Origin: Lysobacter sp. Root76
GTDB taxonomy: Bacteria; Pseudomonadota; Gammaproteobacteria; Xanthomonadales; Xanthomonadaceae
Direction: 5' to 3'
Assembly: GCF_001428685.1 (NCBI RefSeq)
Contig: NZ_LMIK01000006.1
Span: 376,860 to 440,859 of the forward strand
DNA: 64,000 bases
How positions within the stretch are numbered: the first letter of the stretch is position 1; every line of letters starts with the position of its first letter. The translations under genes and the position numbers were made by a program. Under the pieces are notes generated by a model. That model saw only the letters and a program-made list of their open reading frames with translations. It was not told the DNA's origin and did not search any database. Positions 12,686-25,496 of this stretch are shown here, piece after piece.

Positions 12686-13627
12686 TCAAGCTTTCGGCTT
12701 GACCGGCCGCACCACATCGCCATCGTCGGCGACCGAGTTCACCAGCACGTCCGACAGCGGACGCCCATCGGCATCGTGGTGGTACACGTGCAGGTCGCGC
12801 TGCGGGTAGGGGATGCTCAGGCCGCGGCCGATGATGTCGTTGCGCACCGCCTCGTTGAGGTCGCTGCGCGTGTGCAGCACGTCGCCGGTCTTGGCCCAGA
12901 CCCGCAACTCCAGATTGACGCTGCTTTCGCCCAGGCCGCTGATCAGCACCTCGGGCGCGGGTTCCTTCAACACCTTGGGATGCGCGGCGGCCGCGCCCAG
13001 CAGGGTTTCGCGCGCGGCCTGCAGGTCGTCGCCGTAGCCCACGCCGACCGCGATGTCGATGCGGCGGCGCGGATTGGCGGTGAAATTGACGATCGGCGCG
13101 GTGGTGATCAGGCTGTTGGGCAGCACCACGGTGCGGTTGTCGATGGTGCGCAGCCGGGTCTGGAACACCCGGATCTGGTCGACCGTGCCCTCGACGCCCG
13201 CGGCCTGCACGTAATCGCCGACCCGGAACGGGCGCTGCATGATCAGCATGACGCCCGAGGCGATGTTGGACAGCGAATCCTTCAGCGCCAGGCCGATCGC
13301 CAGGCCCGCCGCGCCGAGCACCGCCAGCACCGACGCCGGCGATACCCCCAGGGTGAACAGGGCCGAGGTGGCGACCACCACGACCATGCCGGCGTAGGCG
13401 ATGTTGCGCAGGAAGCCGCGCAGGGTGGCTTCCATGTGACCGCGCGCCATGGCCCGGTCGAGCGCGTTGGACAGGCGCTTGGCGATCCAGATCCCGATCA
13501 GCAGGACCAGCAGCGCGCCGAGCAGCTTGAGCCCGGCGGTCTGGGCCATGCCCATCCAATCGATGCCCTTGAGCTCGGCCAGCGAGACCGGGACCTCGAC
13601 CTGCGGCGGCGGGACTTTCGCCGTCAC
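12686..13627 (-). CDS. Small-conductance mechanosensitive channel (MscS family)
   Basis: The 313-residue protein has three N-terminal transmembrane segments (about residues 30-50, 75-95 and 103-130). The pore helix GAAGLAIGLALKDSLSNIASGVMLI is followed by the MscS beta domain (RPFRVGDYV, VLPNSLI) and a C-terminal alpha/beta domain. It should open under membrane tension to release solutes on osmotic downshock. Its start lies 4 bp after the ppsA stop codon, so the two genes are probably transcribed together. The last 40 residues are charged and specific to this protein. Confidence 0.92.
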   Translation of the reverse strand: MTAKVPPPQVEVPVSLAELKGIDWMGMAQTAGLKLLGALLVLLIGIWIAKRLSNALDRAMARGHMEATLRGFLRNIAYAGMVVVVATSALFTLGVSPASVLAVLGAAGLAIGLALKDSLSNIASGVMLIMQRPFRVGDYVQAAGVEGTVDQIRVFQTRLRTIDNRTVVLPNSLITTAPIVNFTANPRRRIDIAVGVGYGDDLQAARETLLGAAAAHPKVLKEPAPEVLISGLGESSVNLELRVWAKTGDVLHTRSDLNEAVRNDIIGRGLSIPYPQRDLHVYHHDADGRPLSDVLVNSVADDGDVVRPVKPKA

Positions 13628-13631
13628 CGGC

Positions 13632-16007
<2,376 letters not shown>

Positions 16008-16141
16008 GGCACACAGTCTCCGAGGGGGGAAGGCCGCGTCCGGACGCGGCCAAGCGGCTATGATCGCCGCTGCGTCGGGTGCATACAAGCTTGATCCGAC
16101 GGGCTTTTTCGTATTGGAACGCGGTTTTGGAGGAGTGGGCG

Positions 16142-16963
16142 ATGGCAGGAACACGGCCGGTTTTCTACGTTTCGGACGGCACCGGCATCACCGCCGAGAC
16201 CATAGGCCATAGCCTGCTGACCCAATTCACCGAGACCCGCTTCGTCACCGACCGCATCCCGTTCGTGGGCAGCGTCGAGCGCGCGCGCGAAGTCGGGGCC
16301 AGGATCCGCGAGGCCGCCCTGGCCCACGGGGTGCGCCCGATCGTCATCAATTCCTGCATGGACAGCGACGTAGGCGCGGCCCTGGCCGAGAGCGGGGCGC
16401 TGATGCTGGACGTGTTCGCGCCCTTCATCGAGCCCCTGGAGCGCGAGCTGGAGGAGACCCGTCAGCGCCGCATCGGCCAGGCCCACGGCATCGCCGATTT
16501 CGACACCTACCACCGCCGCATCAACGCGATGAATTTCGCCCTGACCCACGACGACGGCCAGAGCATCGATTACGCCGAAGCCGATCTGATCCTGGTTGCG
16601 GTGTCGCGCGCCGGCAAAACGCCGACCTGCGTTTACCTGGCGTTGCACTACGGCGTCCGCGCGGCGAACTATCCGCTGACCGAGGAAGACCTCGAACACG
16701 ACCGTTTGCCGCCGCGCCTGCGCCCTTACCGCAGCAAGCTGTTCGGCCTGACCATCGACCCGGTGCGGCTGCAGCAGATTCGCCAGGAACGCCGCCCCAA
16801 CTCGCGCTACGCCCAGTTCGACACCTGCAAGCGCGAAGTCGCCGCGGCCGAAACCATGTTCCGCGCCGAGCGCATCCCGACCCTGAGCACGACCCATACC
16901 TCGATCGAGGAAATCTCGAGCAAGGTGCTGACGACGTTGGGGCTGAACCGCGAGATGTTCTGA
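16142..16963 (+). CDS. ppsR: PEP synthase regulatory protein (bifunctional kinase/pyrophosphorylase)
   Basis: This 273-residue DUF299 family protein inactivates PEP synthase by ADP-dependent threonine phosphorylation and reactivates it by phosphate-dependent dephosphorylation. It shows [14 protein letters not shown] at the N-terminus and the P-loop-like [16 protein letters not shown] near residue 155. The ATG at 16142 has the RBS GGAGGAG 7 bp upstream and matches the family start. The divergent arrangement with ppsA, about 130 bp apart, fits a shared regulatory region. Confidence 0.95.
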   Translation: MAGTRPVFYVSDGTGITAETIGHSLLTQFTETRFVTDRIPFVGSVERAREVGARIREAALAHGVRPIVINSCMDSDVGAALAESGALMLDVFAPFIEPLERELEETRQRRIGQAHGIADFDTYHRRINAMNFALTHDDGQSIDYAEADLILVAVSRAGKTPTCVYLALHYGVRAANYPLTEEDLEHDRLPPRLRPYRSKLFGLTIDPVRLQQIRQERRPNSRYAQFDTCKREVAAAETMFRAERIPTLSTTHTSIEEISSKVLTTLGLNREMF

Positions 16964-17124
16964 AGGCCGGATCGTCGAGGCCCGATGGGGCAGGCCAGGC
17001 AGCCGGCGCTGCGAAAGCGGTTTCGGTGCGCTGCCCATGGTGCGGCAGGAACCCTTAACTTAGGCCTCTAACGCAGCATCGTCAACGCTGCCGCGAAGCG
17101 GTTTGCGCGTGTAGGATCGGCCGC

Positions 17125-17658
17125 ATGACATCGCTCGTCGCCCGCACCGCACGCATCCCGCGACTGACCCGTTTCGGTTGGTTGATGGGCCTCTACGCGG
17201 AGAACCACCGCCGCCTCACGCGCCTGTTCGCGCCTGCCGATCTGGCCGCCGGTACCTACCTGTCCTCGATAGGGGACGGCCTGGACCTGCAATTGGACGT
17301 GATCGAACAGCATCGCTACACCACCGAGCTGCGTATGACCTACGCGCTGCTGGACCCGCTCACCGGCGAGCCCGACCCCTCGGCCTGGCTGCGCCTGTAC
17401 AACGACGCCCACCAGCTCGAAGCCACGCATTGCTATGTCGGCCGGCGCTGGCAAGACGTGATCGGCATGTATCCGCCGCCGGCGGAACTGATCGGCCACC
17501 GCATGCGCATGAACACTTTTTTAGGAAAGTGGCTCGAGTATCTAGCCGAACGTGGTCATGGCATGGCAACATTGCGCCCGGTCGAGATTCGGCCGCCGGG
17601 AACACCCCTCAACGCAGGGCCTGGCGGGGCGGCAAAAAATTTAGCGATGAACGCTTGA
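17125..17658 (+). CDS. DUF1249 family protein
   Basis: The 177-residue protein resembles DUF1249: RFGWLMGLYAENHRRL near the N-terminus, a central VIEQHRYTTELRMTY and QLEATHC-type sequence, and the KWLEYLAERGH helix. The function is unknown. The C-terminal 25 residues are low in complexity. The gene precedes two tRNA genes in the same direction. Confidence 0.8.
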   Translation: MTSLVARTARIPRLTRFGWLMGLYAENHRRLTRLFAPADLAAGTYLSSIGDGLDLQLDVIEQHRYTTELRMTYALLDPLTGEPDPSAWLRLYNDAHQLEATHCYVGRRWQDVIGMYPPPAELIGHRMRMNTFLGKWLEYLAERGHGMATLRPVEIRPPGTPLNAGPGGAAKNLAMNA

Positions 17659-17703
17659 CGACATCGCTGAACGCCAGCTAGAATTTTCGTCTTTCCAGCA
17701 CGT

Positions 17704-17779
<76 letters not shown>

Positions 17780-17835
17780 CTCTTCGAACACTGTGAAAGG
17801 GTTTCGACGAGTTAGCTGCAAGAACAATCAGTTTT

Positions 17836-17911
17836 GTCCCCATCGTCTAGAGGCCTAGGACATTACCCTTTCACGGTAGCGACCGGGGTTCGAATCCCCG
17901 TGGGGACGCCA
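17836..17911 (+). tRNA. tRNA-Glu (TTC)
   Basis: The 76-nt sequence has acceptor arms GTCCCC and GGGGAC, an anticodon loop CTTTCAC (anticodon TTC) and an encoded CCA end. It lies 56 bp after tRNA-Ala and is followed directly by a terminator and an AT-richer island. Confidence 0.95.
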
Positions 17912-17940
17912 GCTTAACCCCCGAAAGGGGCGGCGACACT

Positions 17941-17967
17941 AAAGCCCTGATTCGTCAGGGCTTTTTT
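17941..17967 (+). terminator. Intrinsic terminator after tRNA-Glu
   Basis: The perfect 10-bp stem AAAGCCCTGA/TCAGGGCTTT is closed by a TTCG tetraloop, and the T run continues to TTTTTT. It ends the tRNA-Ala/tRNA-Glu transcript. Confidence 0.9.
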
Positions 17968-18039
17968 GTTGCCTGGAGTTTGCCATTTCTGGTGTTTCGG
18001 GGGTTCGCATAGCCCCGGGGTACGCCACTTTTTTAAGCG

Positions 18040-18113
18040 TCTGATTCAAAATCAGAATTCTCTTGGTGCTTTTTGCCCTTCCACTTCCGGTTGATCAGCC
18101 AGCTATGCTGATC
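18040..18113 (+). promoter_or_regulatory. Two dyads upstream of the HEPN-like gene
   Basis: TCTGATT-CAA-AATCAGA lies at 18040-18056, and GATCAGC with its complement GCTGATC (7-bp spacer) at 18093-18113, just before the RBS GGAGGGAGG. They are candidate operators for the two-gene island; no regulator is encoded beside them. Confidence 0.4.
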
Positions 18114-18126
18114 GGAGGGAGGACAA

Positions 18127-18807
18127 ATGGCGGATCACGACGACGACGTCTTTAGCGGTGCTGGCGACGACTGGCATAACCGAGCGTTGCTTGGATACAC
18201 GCGCGATGCGCCCTGGTGGGCGTATGCAGAGGGCTACAAGGAAGCGGGGGACCGACTCGTTGCAGGCATAGATGCTGGCCAACACGGTCAGGACTTTTTG
18301 GTGTTCCCGATTCTCTATCTCTATCGCCATTACCTTGAGCTCACGATCAAGGGGCAGATCCGAGAGTGCCAGTTGCTCCTAGGAATCGAGCGGCCTTCCA
18401 ATCCGAAGTCCACCGCGCAGCGCACTCTCGCCGCACAAGGGCATGGCTTGGCCGAACTTTGGGCTTACCTGCAGCAGTTGGTGCCCGATGTGTATCCCGA
18501 CCTGCCCGATTCGGTTATATCCGAGATCAATCGCGTTGTTCTGGCGTTCGCGAGCCTTGATCCTCGCGGAGACGAAGCGAGGTATCCGCTAACGCGAACG
18601 GAAGAGCGGACGCTTCGAGGGTTGCGAGAGGTCAACCTTCGACGCCTTTCTGAAGACATCTCGAGAGCAGAGGCGGGCTTCGTCCGAATCGAGGGTGGTA
18701 TCGATTGGGAGATCGAGCATCGCCAGTTCGGGGCAGAGATCCGGTCTGAAATGGACGCCGAACGTCGGGCGTGGGAGCTCGAGTATCTTGGTGTATCGGA
18801 GCCGTAG
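18127..18807 (+). CDS. HEPN-like protein of a two-gene island
   Basis: The 226-residue protein is mostly helical and is not recognised as a named family with certainty. The stretch FPILYLYRHYLELTIKGQIRE at about residue 60, followed about 45 residues later by HGLAELWAYLQQL, resembles the RHxLE/H-L-L pattern of HEPN-like helical domains. The catalytic Rx4-6H motif typical of HEPN RNases is not clear, so an RNase role is only a possibility. A strong RBS (GGAGGGAGG) precedes the ATG. A P-loop ATPase gene follows 76 bp downstream. Codon use is less GC-biased than in neighbouring genes, as expected of transferred DNA. Confidence 0.7.
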   Translation: MADHDDDVFSGAGDDWHNRALLGYTRDAPWWAYAEGYKEAGDRLVAGIDAGQHGQDFLVFPILYLYRHYLELTIKGQIRECQLLLGIERPSNPKSTAQRTLAAQGHGLAELWAYLQQLVPDVYPDLPDSVISEINRVVLAFASLDPRGDEARYPLTRTEERTLRGLREVNLRRLSEDISRAEAGFVRIEGGIDWEIEHRQFGAEIRSEMDAERRAWELEYLGVSEP

Positions 18808-18883
18808 CTGGTCGCTAGTCGGCTCGATCGAACTACCCGTAACGAGCCTCAGATCCCAAAACTCGAACTACGTGAGGAAGCAA

Positions 18884-20137
18884 ATGCGCGCTAAGCAAGT
18901 GTTTACGCCCGGAGGATTTCCGCAGCACACATTCGTAGGCGAGCATCTCGGGGACAAGGAAGACGCGCTCCGACAGGCGCTTGATATGGGAAATGTCGTC
19001 ATCTCTTTGTCCGGACCGTCGAAGTCCGGCAAGACCGTTTTTGTTCAGAGCGTCGTTGGAAACGACAACTTGATTCACGTCACTGGCGCAGGCGTTTCCG
19101 ATCCAAAGCAGGTTTGGGAGCAGGTTTTTTACATCATCGGCACGCCCCTTGAGACCGTGACTACGGAGGAGCAAGGGGTTGGCGTCAAGGGCGAGGGGAA
19201 GATAAGCGGGAAAGCCAGCGCGCTGTTTGCTAGCGCTGAAGCTGAAGGGTCCGTGGGTGGCGAGGTCACAAGGAAGACAGGGCAAAGCGAACGGGGAGCG
19301 GTTGACCATCTTCAGCTCCTGATTCGTGAGCTCGGCAATCAGGACTTCGTCATCTTCATTGACGACTTTCATTACATCGAAGCCGCAGCGCAAGTAGAGC
19401 TGTCCAAGCAGATCAAGGAGGCAGTGAGGAACGGCGTGAAGATCGTCTGCGCCTCGGTCCCTTATCACTCCGACGACGTTCTGAGAGCTAATCCTGACCT
19501 TCGCGGCAGAGTCATGGCGATTGACCTTGACTACTGGACGCCTGCTGTTCTGAAGGACATTGCGAGGAAAGGCTTTCAGGCGCTCAATCTGACTTTTGAC
19601 GACAGTCTGATTGGCACTCTGGCGGACGAAGCTGCTGGGTCGCCTCAGTTGATGCAGTCGCTTTGCCTGTTCTGCTGTTATCAGGTCAAGGTTTCAGAGC
19701 GCGTGGAGACCCCTGAACAGCTCCCGGTTGACCAGGGCTATGTCACAAGGGTTTGCGAATCAGTTGCCGCGATGAATGATTACAGCTCTACCTATGATCG
19801 AATGAAGGAAGGGCCGAAGATTCGCGGAAGGGCTCGAACGGCCTATTTGCTGAAAGATGATTCGGTCGTAGACGTCTATCCCATCGTACTGAAGGCCATC
19901 GCCTTAGATCCGCCGATGCTTACCTTTCGCTATGCCGAGTTGCTCGGGCGAATTGAGTTTCTGTGCAAGAACGACGCCCCCAGCGGATCGAGCGTAACCG
20001 GCACTTGCGCACATATCGCATTCATAGCGAACGAATCGGCGAATCAGTCGGTGATGGAATGGGACGAGAGCGGAGACGTCCTGGACATCCGTGACCCGTA
20101 TCTGTTGTTCTACCTTCGTTGGGGCGCGGATGAGTAA
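18884..20137 (+). CDS. P-loop ATPase (AAA/STAND-like) of the island
   Basis: The 417-residue protein has a Walker A motif GPSKSGKT (residues 44-51) and a Walker B motif FVIFIDD (acidic residues 160-161) followed by FHYI. Next come a sensor-like segment KIVCASVPYH and a C-terminal helical region with a winged-helix look (LLGRIEFLC). A Gly/Ala-rich insert lies at about residues 95-130 between Walker A and B. The overall plan is that of Orc1/Cdc6- or AAA_16-like ATPases. The ATG at 18884 has TGAGGAAG just upstream, and the conserved-looking region starts there. It is probably co-transcribed with the HEPN-like gene; a defence role is a guess from this pairing and location. Confidence 0.75.
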   Translation: MRAKQVFTPGGFPQHTFVGEHLGDKEDALRQALDMGNVVISLSGPSKSGKTVFVQSVVGNDNLIHVTGAGVSDPKQVWEQVFYIIGTPLETVTTEEQGVGVKGEGKISGKASALFASAEAEGSVGGEVTRKTGQSERGAVDHLQLLIRELGNQDFVIFIDDFHYIEAAAQVELSKQIKEAVRNGVKIVCASVPYHSDDVLRANPDLRGRVMAIDLDYWTPAVLKDIARKGFQALNLTFDDSLIGTLADEAAGSPQLMQSLCLFCCYQVKVSERVETPEQLPVDQGYVTRVCESVAAMNDYSSTYDRMKEGPKIRGRARTAYLLKDDSVVDVYPIVLKAIALDPPMLTFRYAELLGRIEFLCKNDAPSGSSVTGTCAHIAFIANESANQSVMEWDESGDVLDIRDPYLLFYLRWGADE

Positions 20138-20250
20138 CGGACGCGGGTGGGAACGCCCTATAACTTTGCCCATTGAGGCGGAATATTTTGTATCTTGTTG
20201 AATTTGCTGGGTGGAGTGTCACTGCAACCTCGCGCCGAAGCCCCAAGAAG

Positions 20251-20286
20251 AACCGGGGTTAAGCTCGAATACCGGTTGGGGCGCCA
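20251..20286 (+). other. Degenerate similarity to the tRNA-Glu 3' end
   Basis: This stretch contains CCGGGGTT, CGAAT, CCG, TTGGGG and CGCCA in the order found in the tRNA-Glu 3' end (about 17881-17911), with an AAGCT insertion. It could be a decayed attachment-site copy closing the island, but the match is broken and might be chance. Confidence 0.3.
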
Positions 20287-20290
20287 AGTA

Positions 20291-20332
20291 AAAAAGAATC
20301 GGGGCCCGGGAAACCGGGCCCCGATTCTTTTT
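20291..20332. terminator. Strong bidirectional terminator
   Basis: Perfect 19-bp arms (20291-20309 and 20314-20332) surround a GAAA loop, with A and T runs at the two outer ends. It can terminate the rightward ATPase transcript and the leftward transcript of the small genes at 20.4-21.1 kb. Confidence 0.95.
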
Positions 20333-20407
20333 GTGCCTGATTTTCTCTGTTCGTTCGAAATTCATGGCAAACGCTAGATGACGAACTCGCGCCGCGAATA
20401 CGCGGCT

Positions 20408-20650
20408 CTAGCGTGCGCGCATACGCCGCCGCCACGCATCGAACCTGGAAACGCGCACGAGCGCAGCGGCATCTTTTTTGGCGTCCTCGATCGCGGCGAC
20501 GGCATCGCCGATCGCAGCGCGCAAGTCGTGCATCTGCTCGGCATGCAAGCCGTCATGCGGACTTCCGCCAATCAGGCGGGAAAGATGGATCACCGCGTTC
20601 AATTCGCCGAAGGCCAGCGCCAGGCTGGTGGCGAAGAACCAAGGCAGCAC
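20408..20650 (-). CDS. Small hypothetical protein
   Basis: The 80-residue frame begins with GTG and a hydrophobic stretch (LPWFFATSLALAFG), then a helical charged region ending in VSRFDAWRRRMRAR. No family is recognised. It follows the gene at 20678-21103 by 27 bp in the same direction and ends just before a strong terminator, which supports expression. The start codon and the RBS are weak points. Confidence 0.5.
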   Translation of the reverse strand: MLPWFFATSLALAFGELNAVIHLSRLIGGSPHDGLHAEQMHDLRAAIGDAVAAIEDAKKDAAALVRVSRFDAWRRRMRAR

Positions 20651-20677
20651 GTCCGCGTGCTCGGACAGGCGACGCCC

Positions 20678-21103
20678 TCAATGCACCGCTTCGTTGCCGC
20701 CGCTTTGCGATTCCAGCGGCGGGCGCTGGCCTTCGGCGAGTTCCTTCTCGAACTCCGCTTCGAACTGCTCGAAGCTCAGGCCGCGGTCGGCCGCTTCCTG
20801 CGCGGCGGCGGCGCTCAGGGCGGGCGAGAATTTCAGTTGCACGGTTTCGCCTGTGCGCTCGTGCAGCGCGGCGGCGCGCTTGAGCATGATCAGCACCTTG
20901 GCGGCGCTGTCGGAACCGCCGACGATGCGCCCGCCCAGGCCCAGGGTCCATTCGCCGTCGCGGCGCACGATGCCGCCGAGCAGCTGGCCGCTGCTGTCGC
21001 GCATCTCGGCATGCGGCTCGATCGCCGGCGGGGCAGGAGCGTTCGCGGCCTTGGCGGCCTTGCGCTTCTTGGCATCGCGGCGGGCTTTGGAATGGATCGA
21101 CAT
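20678..21103 (-). CDS. Conserved hypothetical protein with basic N-terminus
   Basis: The 141-residue protein begins MSIHSKARRDAKKRKAAKAA, followed by a Pro/Ala linker and a domain with GGIVRRDGEWTLGLGGRIVGG and an acidic helical C-terminus (FEQFEAEFEKELAEG). The basic start suggests nucleic acid binding, but no function is known. The ATG at 21101-21103 was chosen because the basic segment starts there; GGAAG lies just upstream. Confidence 0.75.
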   Translation of the reverse strand: MSIHSKARRDAKKRKAAKAANAPAPPAIEPHAEMRDSSGQLLGGIVRRDGEWTLGLGGRIVGGSDSAAKVLIMLKRAAALHERTGETVQLKFSPALSAAAAQEAADRGLSFEQFEAEFEKELAEGQRPPLESQSGGNEAVH

Positions 21104-21200
21104 GGGACTTCCTTCGGCCACCTGCGGACCGTCTCCCGGGATCATAGCCCGACCCGCAAGGCATCGCGCCCCGCCATTCAGGACGGGGCGCGGCCCGCGT

Positions 21201-23560
<2,360 letters not shown>

Positions 23561-23564
<4 letters not shown>

Positions 23565-23959
23565 GCGTCCTCCTGCGCCAGCGCGGCGAGGATCGGGCAG
23601 CTATCCAGGGTGCCGTGTCCGGGACAGGCCTCGATCAGTTCGCGCAGGCCGTCGCGGATGCGGGTGAGTTCGGTCAGCTTGCCTTCGACATGGGCGAGCT
23701 TTTCGCTCGCGGTCGCTTTGAGGTTGCCCATGTCGTCGTCGCGACGCGAGGACAATTCGAGCAGGTCGCGAATCTCGACCAGGGTGAAGCCCAGCGCCTT
23801 GGCGCGGCGCAGGAAGCGCAGACGCTCGACGTCGCGCTGGCTGTAGGCGCGGTAGCCCGAGGGCTGGCGTTCGGGCGGCGGCAGGATGCCGTTGCGTTCG
23901 TAGTAGCGCACGGTGTCGATGGGGACGCCGGCGCGCTTGGCCAATAGACCGATCTGCAT
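23561..23959 (-). CDS. MerR-family metal-responsive regulator (CueR-like)
   Basis: The 132-residue protein has the MerR winged helix ([24 protein letters not shown]), a long dimerisation helix and a C-terminal metal loop with Cys112 and Cys121. These are the only two cysteines, as in Cu+/Ag+ sensors of the CueR group. The loop has eight residues between them rather than the seven of E. coli CueR. It should activate by distorting a promoter with an overlong spacer. It is the first gene of the operon with the P-type ATPase. A MerR-type operator lies 45 bp upstream of the start. Confidence 0.88.
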
Positions 23960-24003
23960 GGCATGCAATCCGTATCGGAGTGGAGTTGGAGCCAGTGTCC
24001 GGG

Positions 24004-24025
24004 CTGGACCAAGGTCCAGAGTCAA
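24004..24025 (-). promoter_or_regulatory. MerR-type operator and -35 box of the merR-ATPase operon
   Basis: On the minus strand TTGACT (complement of 24020-24025) is followed directly by the dyad CTGGACC-TT-GGTCCAG (24004-24019). A dyad between the -35 box and a distant weak -10 is the hallmark of MerR-family promoters with 19-20 bp spacers. A possible -10 (GACACT) is the complement of 23994-23999, 20 bp from the -35. Confidence 0.75.
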
Positions 24026-24072
24026 GCCCTGATCCGGCGGCGAGGGCGGCCGCCGCCGGATCCGGTTCACGA

Positions 24073-24636
24073 TCAATGCCGCGCGTAGACCGCGCTCTTG
24101 CCGTCGTCGCCGACCAGCTCGACCGCATAGGCCTGGACGCTGCCGTCGGGCATCTCCATGCCGGGCGAACCGGCCGGCATGCCCGGCACGACCAAACCGC
24201 GTGCCTTGGGTTTCTCCTTCAGTAAACGCTGGATGTCGGCGGCGGGAACATGGCCTTCGACGAAGTAGCCGCCGACCTCGGCGGTGTGGCAAGAGCCCTT
24301 GCCGTAGGGTACGCCCAGACGCTGTTTGATCGGATGCAGATCGTCGCGATCGCGCACTTCGACCTGGAATCCCGCTGCGCGCACGTGTTCGACCCAGACG
24401 CTGCAGCAGCCGCAGGTGGGACTCTTGTGGACCACCATCTTCGGCAGCGCCGGATTCGGGGCTGCGTGCTGCTCGTGTTGATCGTGCGCGGACGCAGCGG
24501 CGACAGGCGTTTCGGTCGCGGCCGCGCCGGCGGTAGCCGCCGCCGCGGTGGACGCAGGTACGGCGGTGCCGCTGCAGGCGCTCGCAACGAATGCGATGGC
24601 GAACGCGACAGCGAACCCGGGCATGGCGGGTTTCAT
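24073..24636 (-). CDS. DUF411 metal-binding lipoprotein
   Basis: The 187-residue protein has a signal peptide with a lipobox-like SAC and Ala-rich linker, then a DUF411 domain starting VHKSPTCGCCSVWVEHV (CGCC cysteine cluster) and continuing to YGKGSCHTAEVGGYFVEGHVPA. DUF411 proteins occur in copper-resistance loci and probably bind copper in the periplasm. The ATG at 24634-24636 has GAGG eight bases upstream. It is the last gene of the copL-copA-copB operon, 16 bp after the cytochrome gene. Confidence 0.85.
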   Translation of the reverse strand: MKPAMPGFAVAFAIAFVASACSGTAVPASTAAAATAGAAATETPVAAASAHDQHEQHAAPNPALPKMVVHKSPTCGCCSVWVEHVRAAGFQVEVRDRDDLHPIKQRLGVPYGKGSCHTAEVGGYFVEGHVPAADIQRLLKEKPKARGLVVPGMPAGSPGMEMPDGSVQAYAVELVGDDGKSAVYARH

Positions 24637-24652
24637 GCGGCGTCCTCGAAGG

Positions 24653-25486
24653 TCAATGCGAGTGTTCATGCGCGTCGTGCTCCTCGGCTGCCGGTTCGGG
24701 CGGAGCCGCCGCCGGTTTGGCGGGCTGGACTGCCTGCGCCTGTTTGGGCGCCGCATGCTCATGCGATTTGCCATCGGCGTGACGATGACCGGTGGGTGCA
24801 GGAGCTTCGGCCTCGGCTTTGTTTTTTAGCGGCGATCCGGCTGCGTCTTCCTGCATGCCGTCCTCATGATTCCCATGGCCGCCGTCGTCGTGCCGGTGCG
24901 CCGCCGGGCCGCCATGGCGATCGGCCGCGCCCTCGGGCATGGTCTCGCCGCCGCCGTGCGAATGTCCGCCGCTTTCGGCGACCAGGGCGCGGTACTTGGC
25001 CTCGTCCATGGCCGGCAAGGCCTGCAGCAGGGCCGCCATGTTCCAAATGTAGTCGTCGCCCATGCTGTGGCCCCAGGCCGGCATGCCCGAGGCTTTGATG
25101 CCGTGCTTGATCGTCCAGAACGCCCGCGCGGGATCGTCCGGCGTCTGTTTGCTGAAGTCGGGCGGGGCAGGGTAGAGGCCGCGGCTGAGTTCGGTGGCCT
25201 GCATGCCGGGCGCCAGATGACAGCCGGAACACATGGCCTGGTAGTTGCCGGCACCCTGGCGGATGCGTTCGGCGCTGGCCAAATCCGGGGGCGGTTGCAG
25301 TTCTTTGGCCCGCGCCGCGATCGAGCGTTCGCGCACCGTATTCAGCACCGCGTACACGGGTCGGGTGTGCGGCGCATCCGCGCCGACGTCGTAGACGCCG
25401 GCCCAGACGAAACCGCCCGCCGCCGCGGCCATTGCGGTAGCGGCGATGGCGATGGCCAGCGAGGTCTTTCGTGTCTTGATCGTCAT
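24653..25486 (-). CDS. Cytochrome c with His-rich C-terminus
   Basis: The 277-residue exported protein has an N-terminal signal/anchor helix and one c-type haem site CSGCH near residue 88, with a downstream Met candidate in ASGMPAWGHSMGDD. The last 100 residues are rich in His, Gly and acidic residues (GHSHGGGE, RHDDGGHGNHEDG, HDAHEHSH) and could bind copper. It may accept electrons from, or donate them to, the copper oxidase encoded upstream. An ATG at 25490-25492 is too close to the AAGGA RBS, so the next in-frame ATG at 25486 was chosen. Confidence 0.8.
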   Translation of the reverse strand: MTIKTRKTSLAIAIAATAMAAAAGGFVWAGVYDVGADAPHTRPVYAVLNTVRERSIAARAKELQPPPDLASAERIRQGAGNYQAMCSGCHLAPGMQATELSRGLYPAPPDFSKQTPDDPARAFWTIKHGIKASGMPAWGHSMGDDYIWNMAALLQALPAMDEAKYRALVAESGGHSHGGGETMPEGAADRHGGPAAHRHDDGGHGNHEDGMQEDAAGSPLKNKAEAEAPAPTGHRHADGKSHEHAAPKQAQAVQPAKPAAAPPEPAAEEHDAHEHSH

Positions 25487-25496
25487 GGTCATTTCC

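Noticed and set aside
12348-12809. Open frames within the REP array
   Set aside because: They are made of REP sequence read in frame and have no RBS or conserved protein features.
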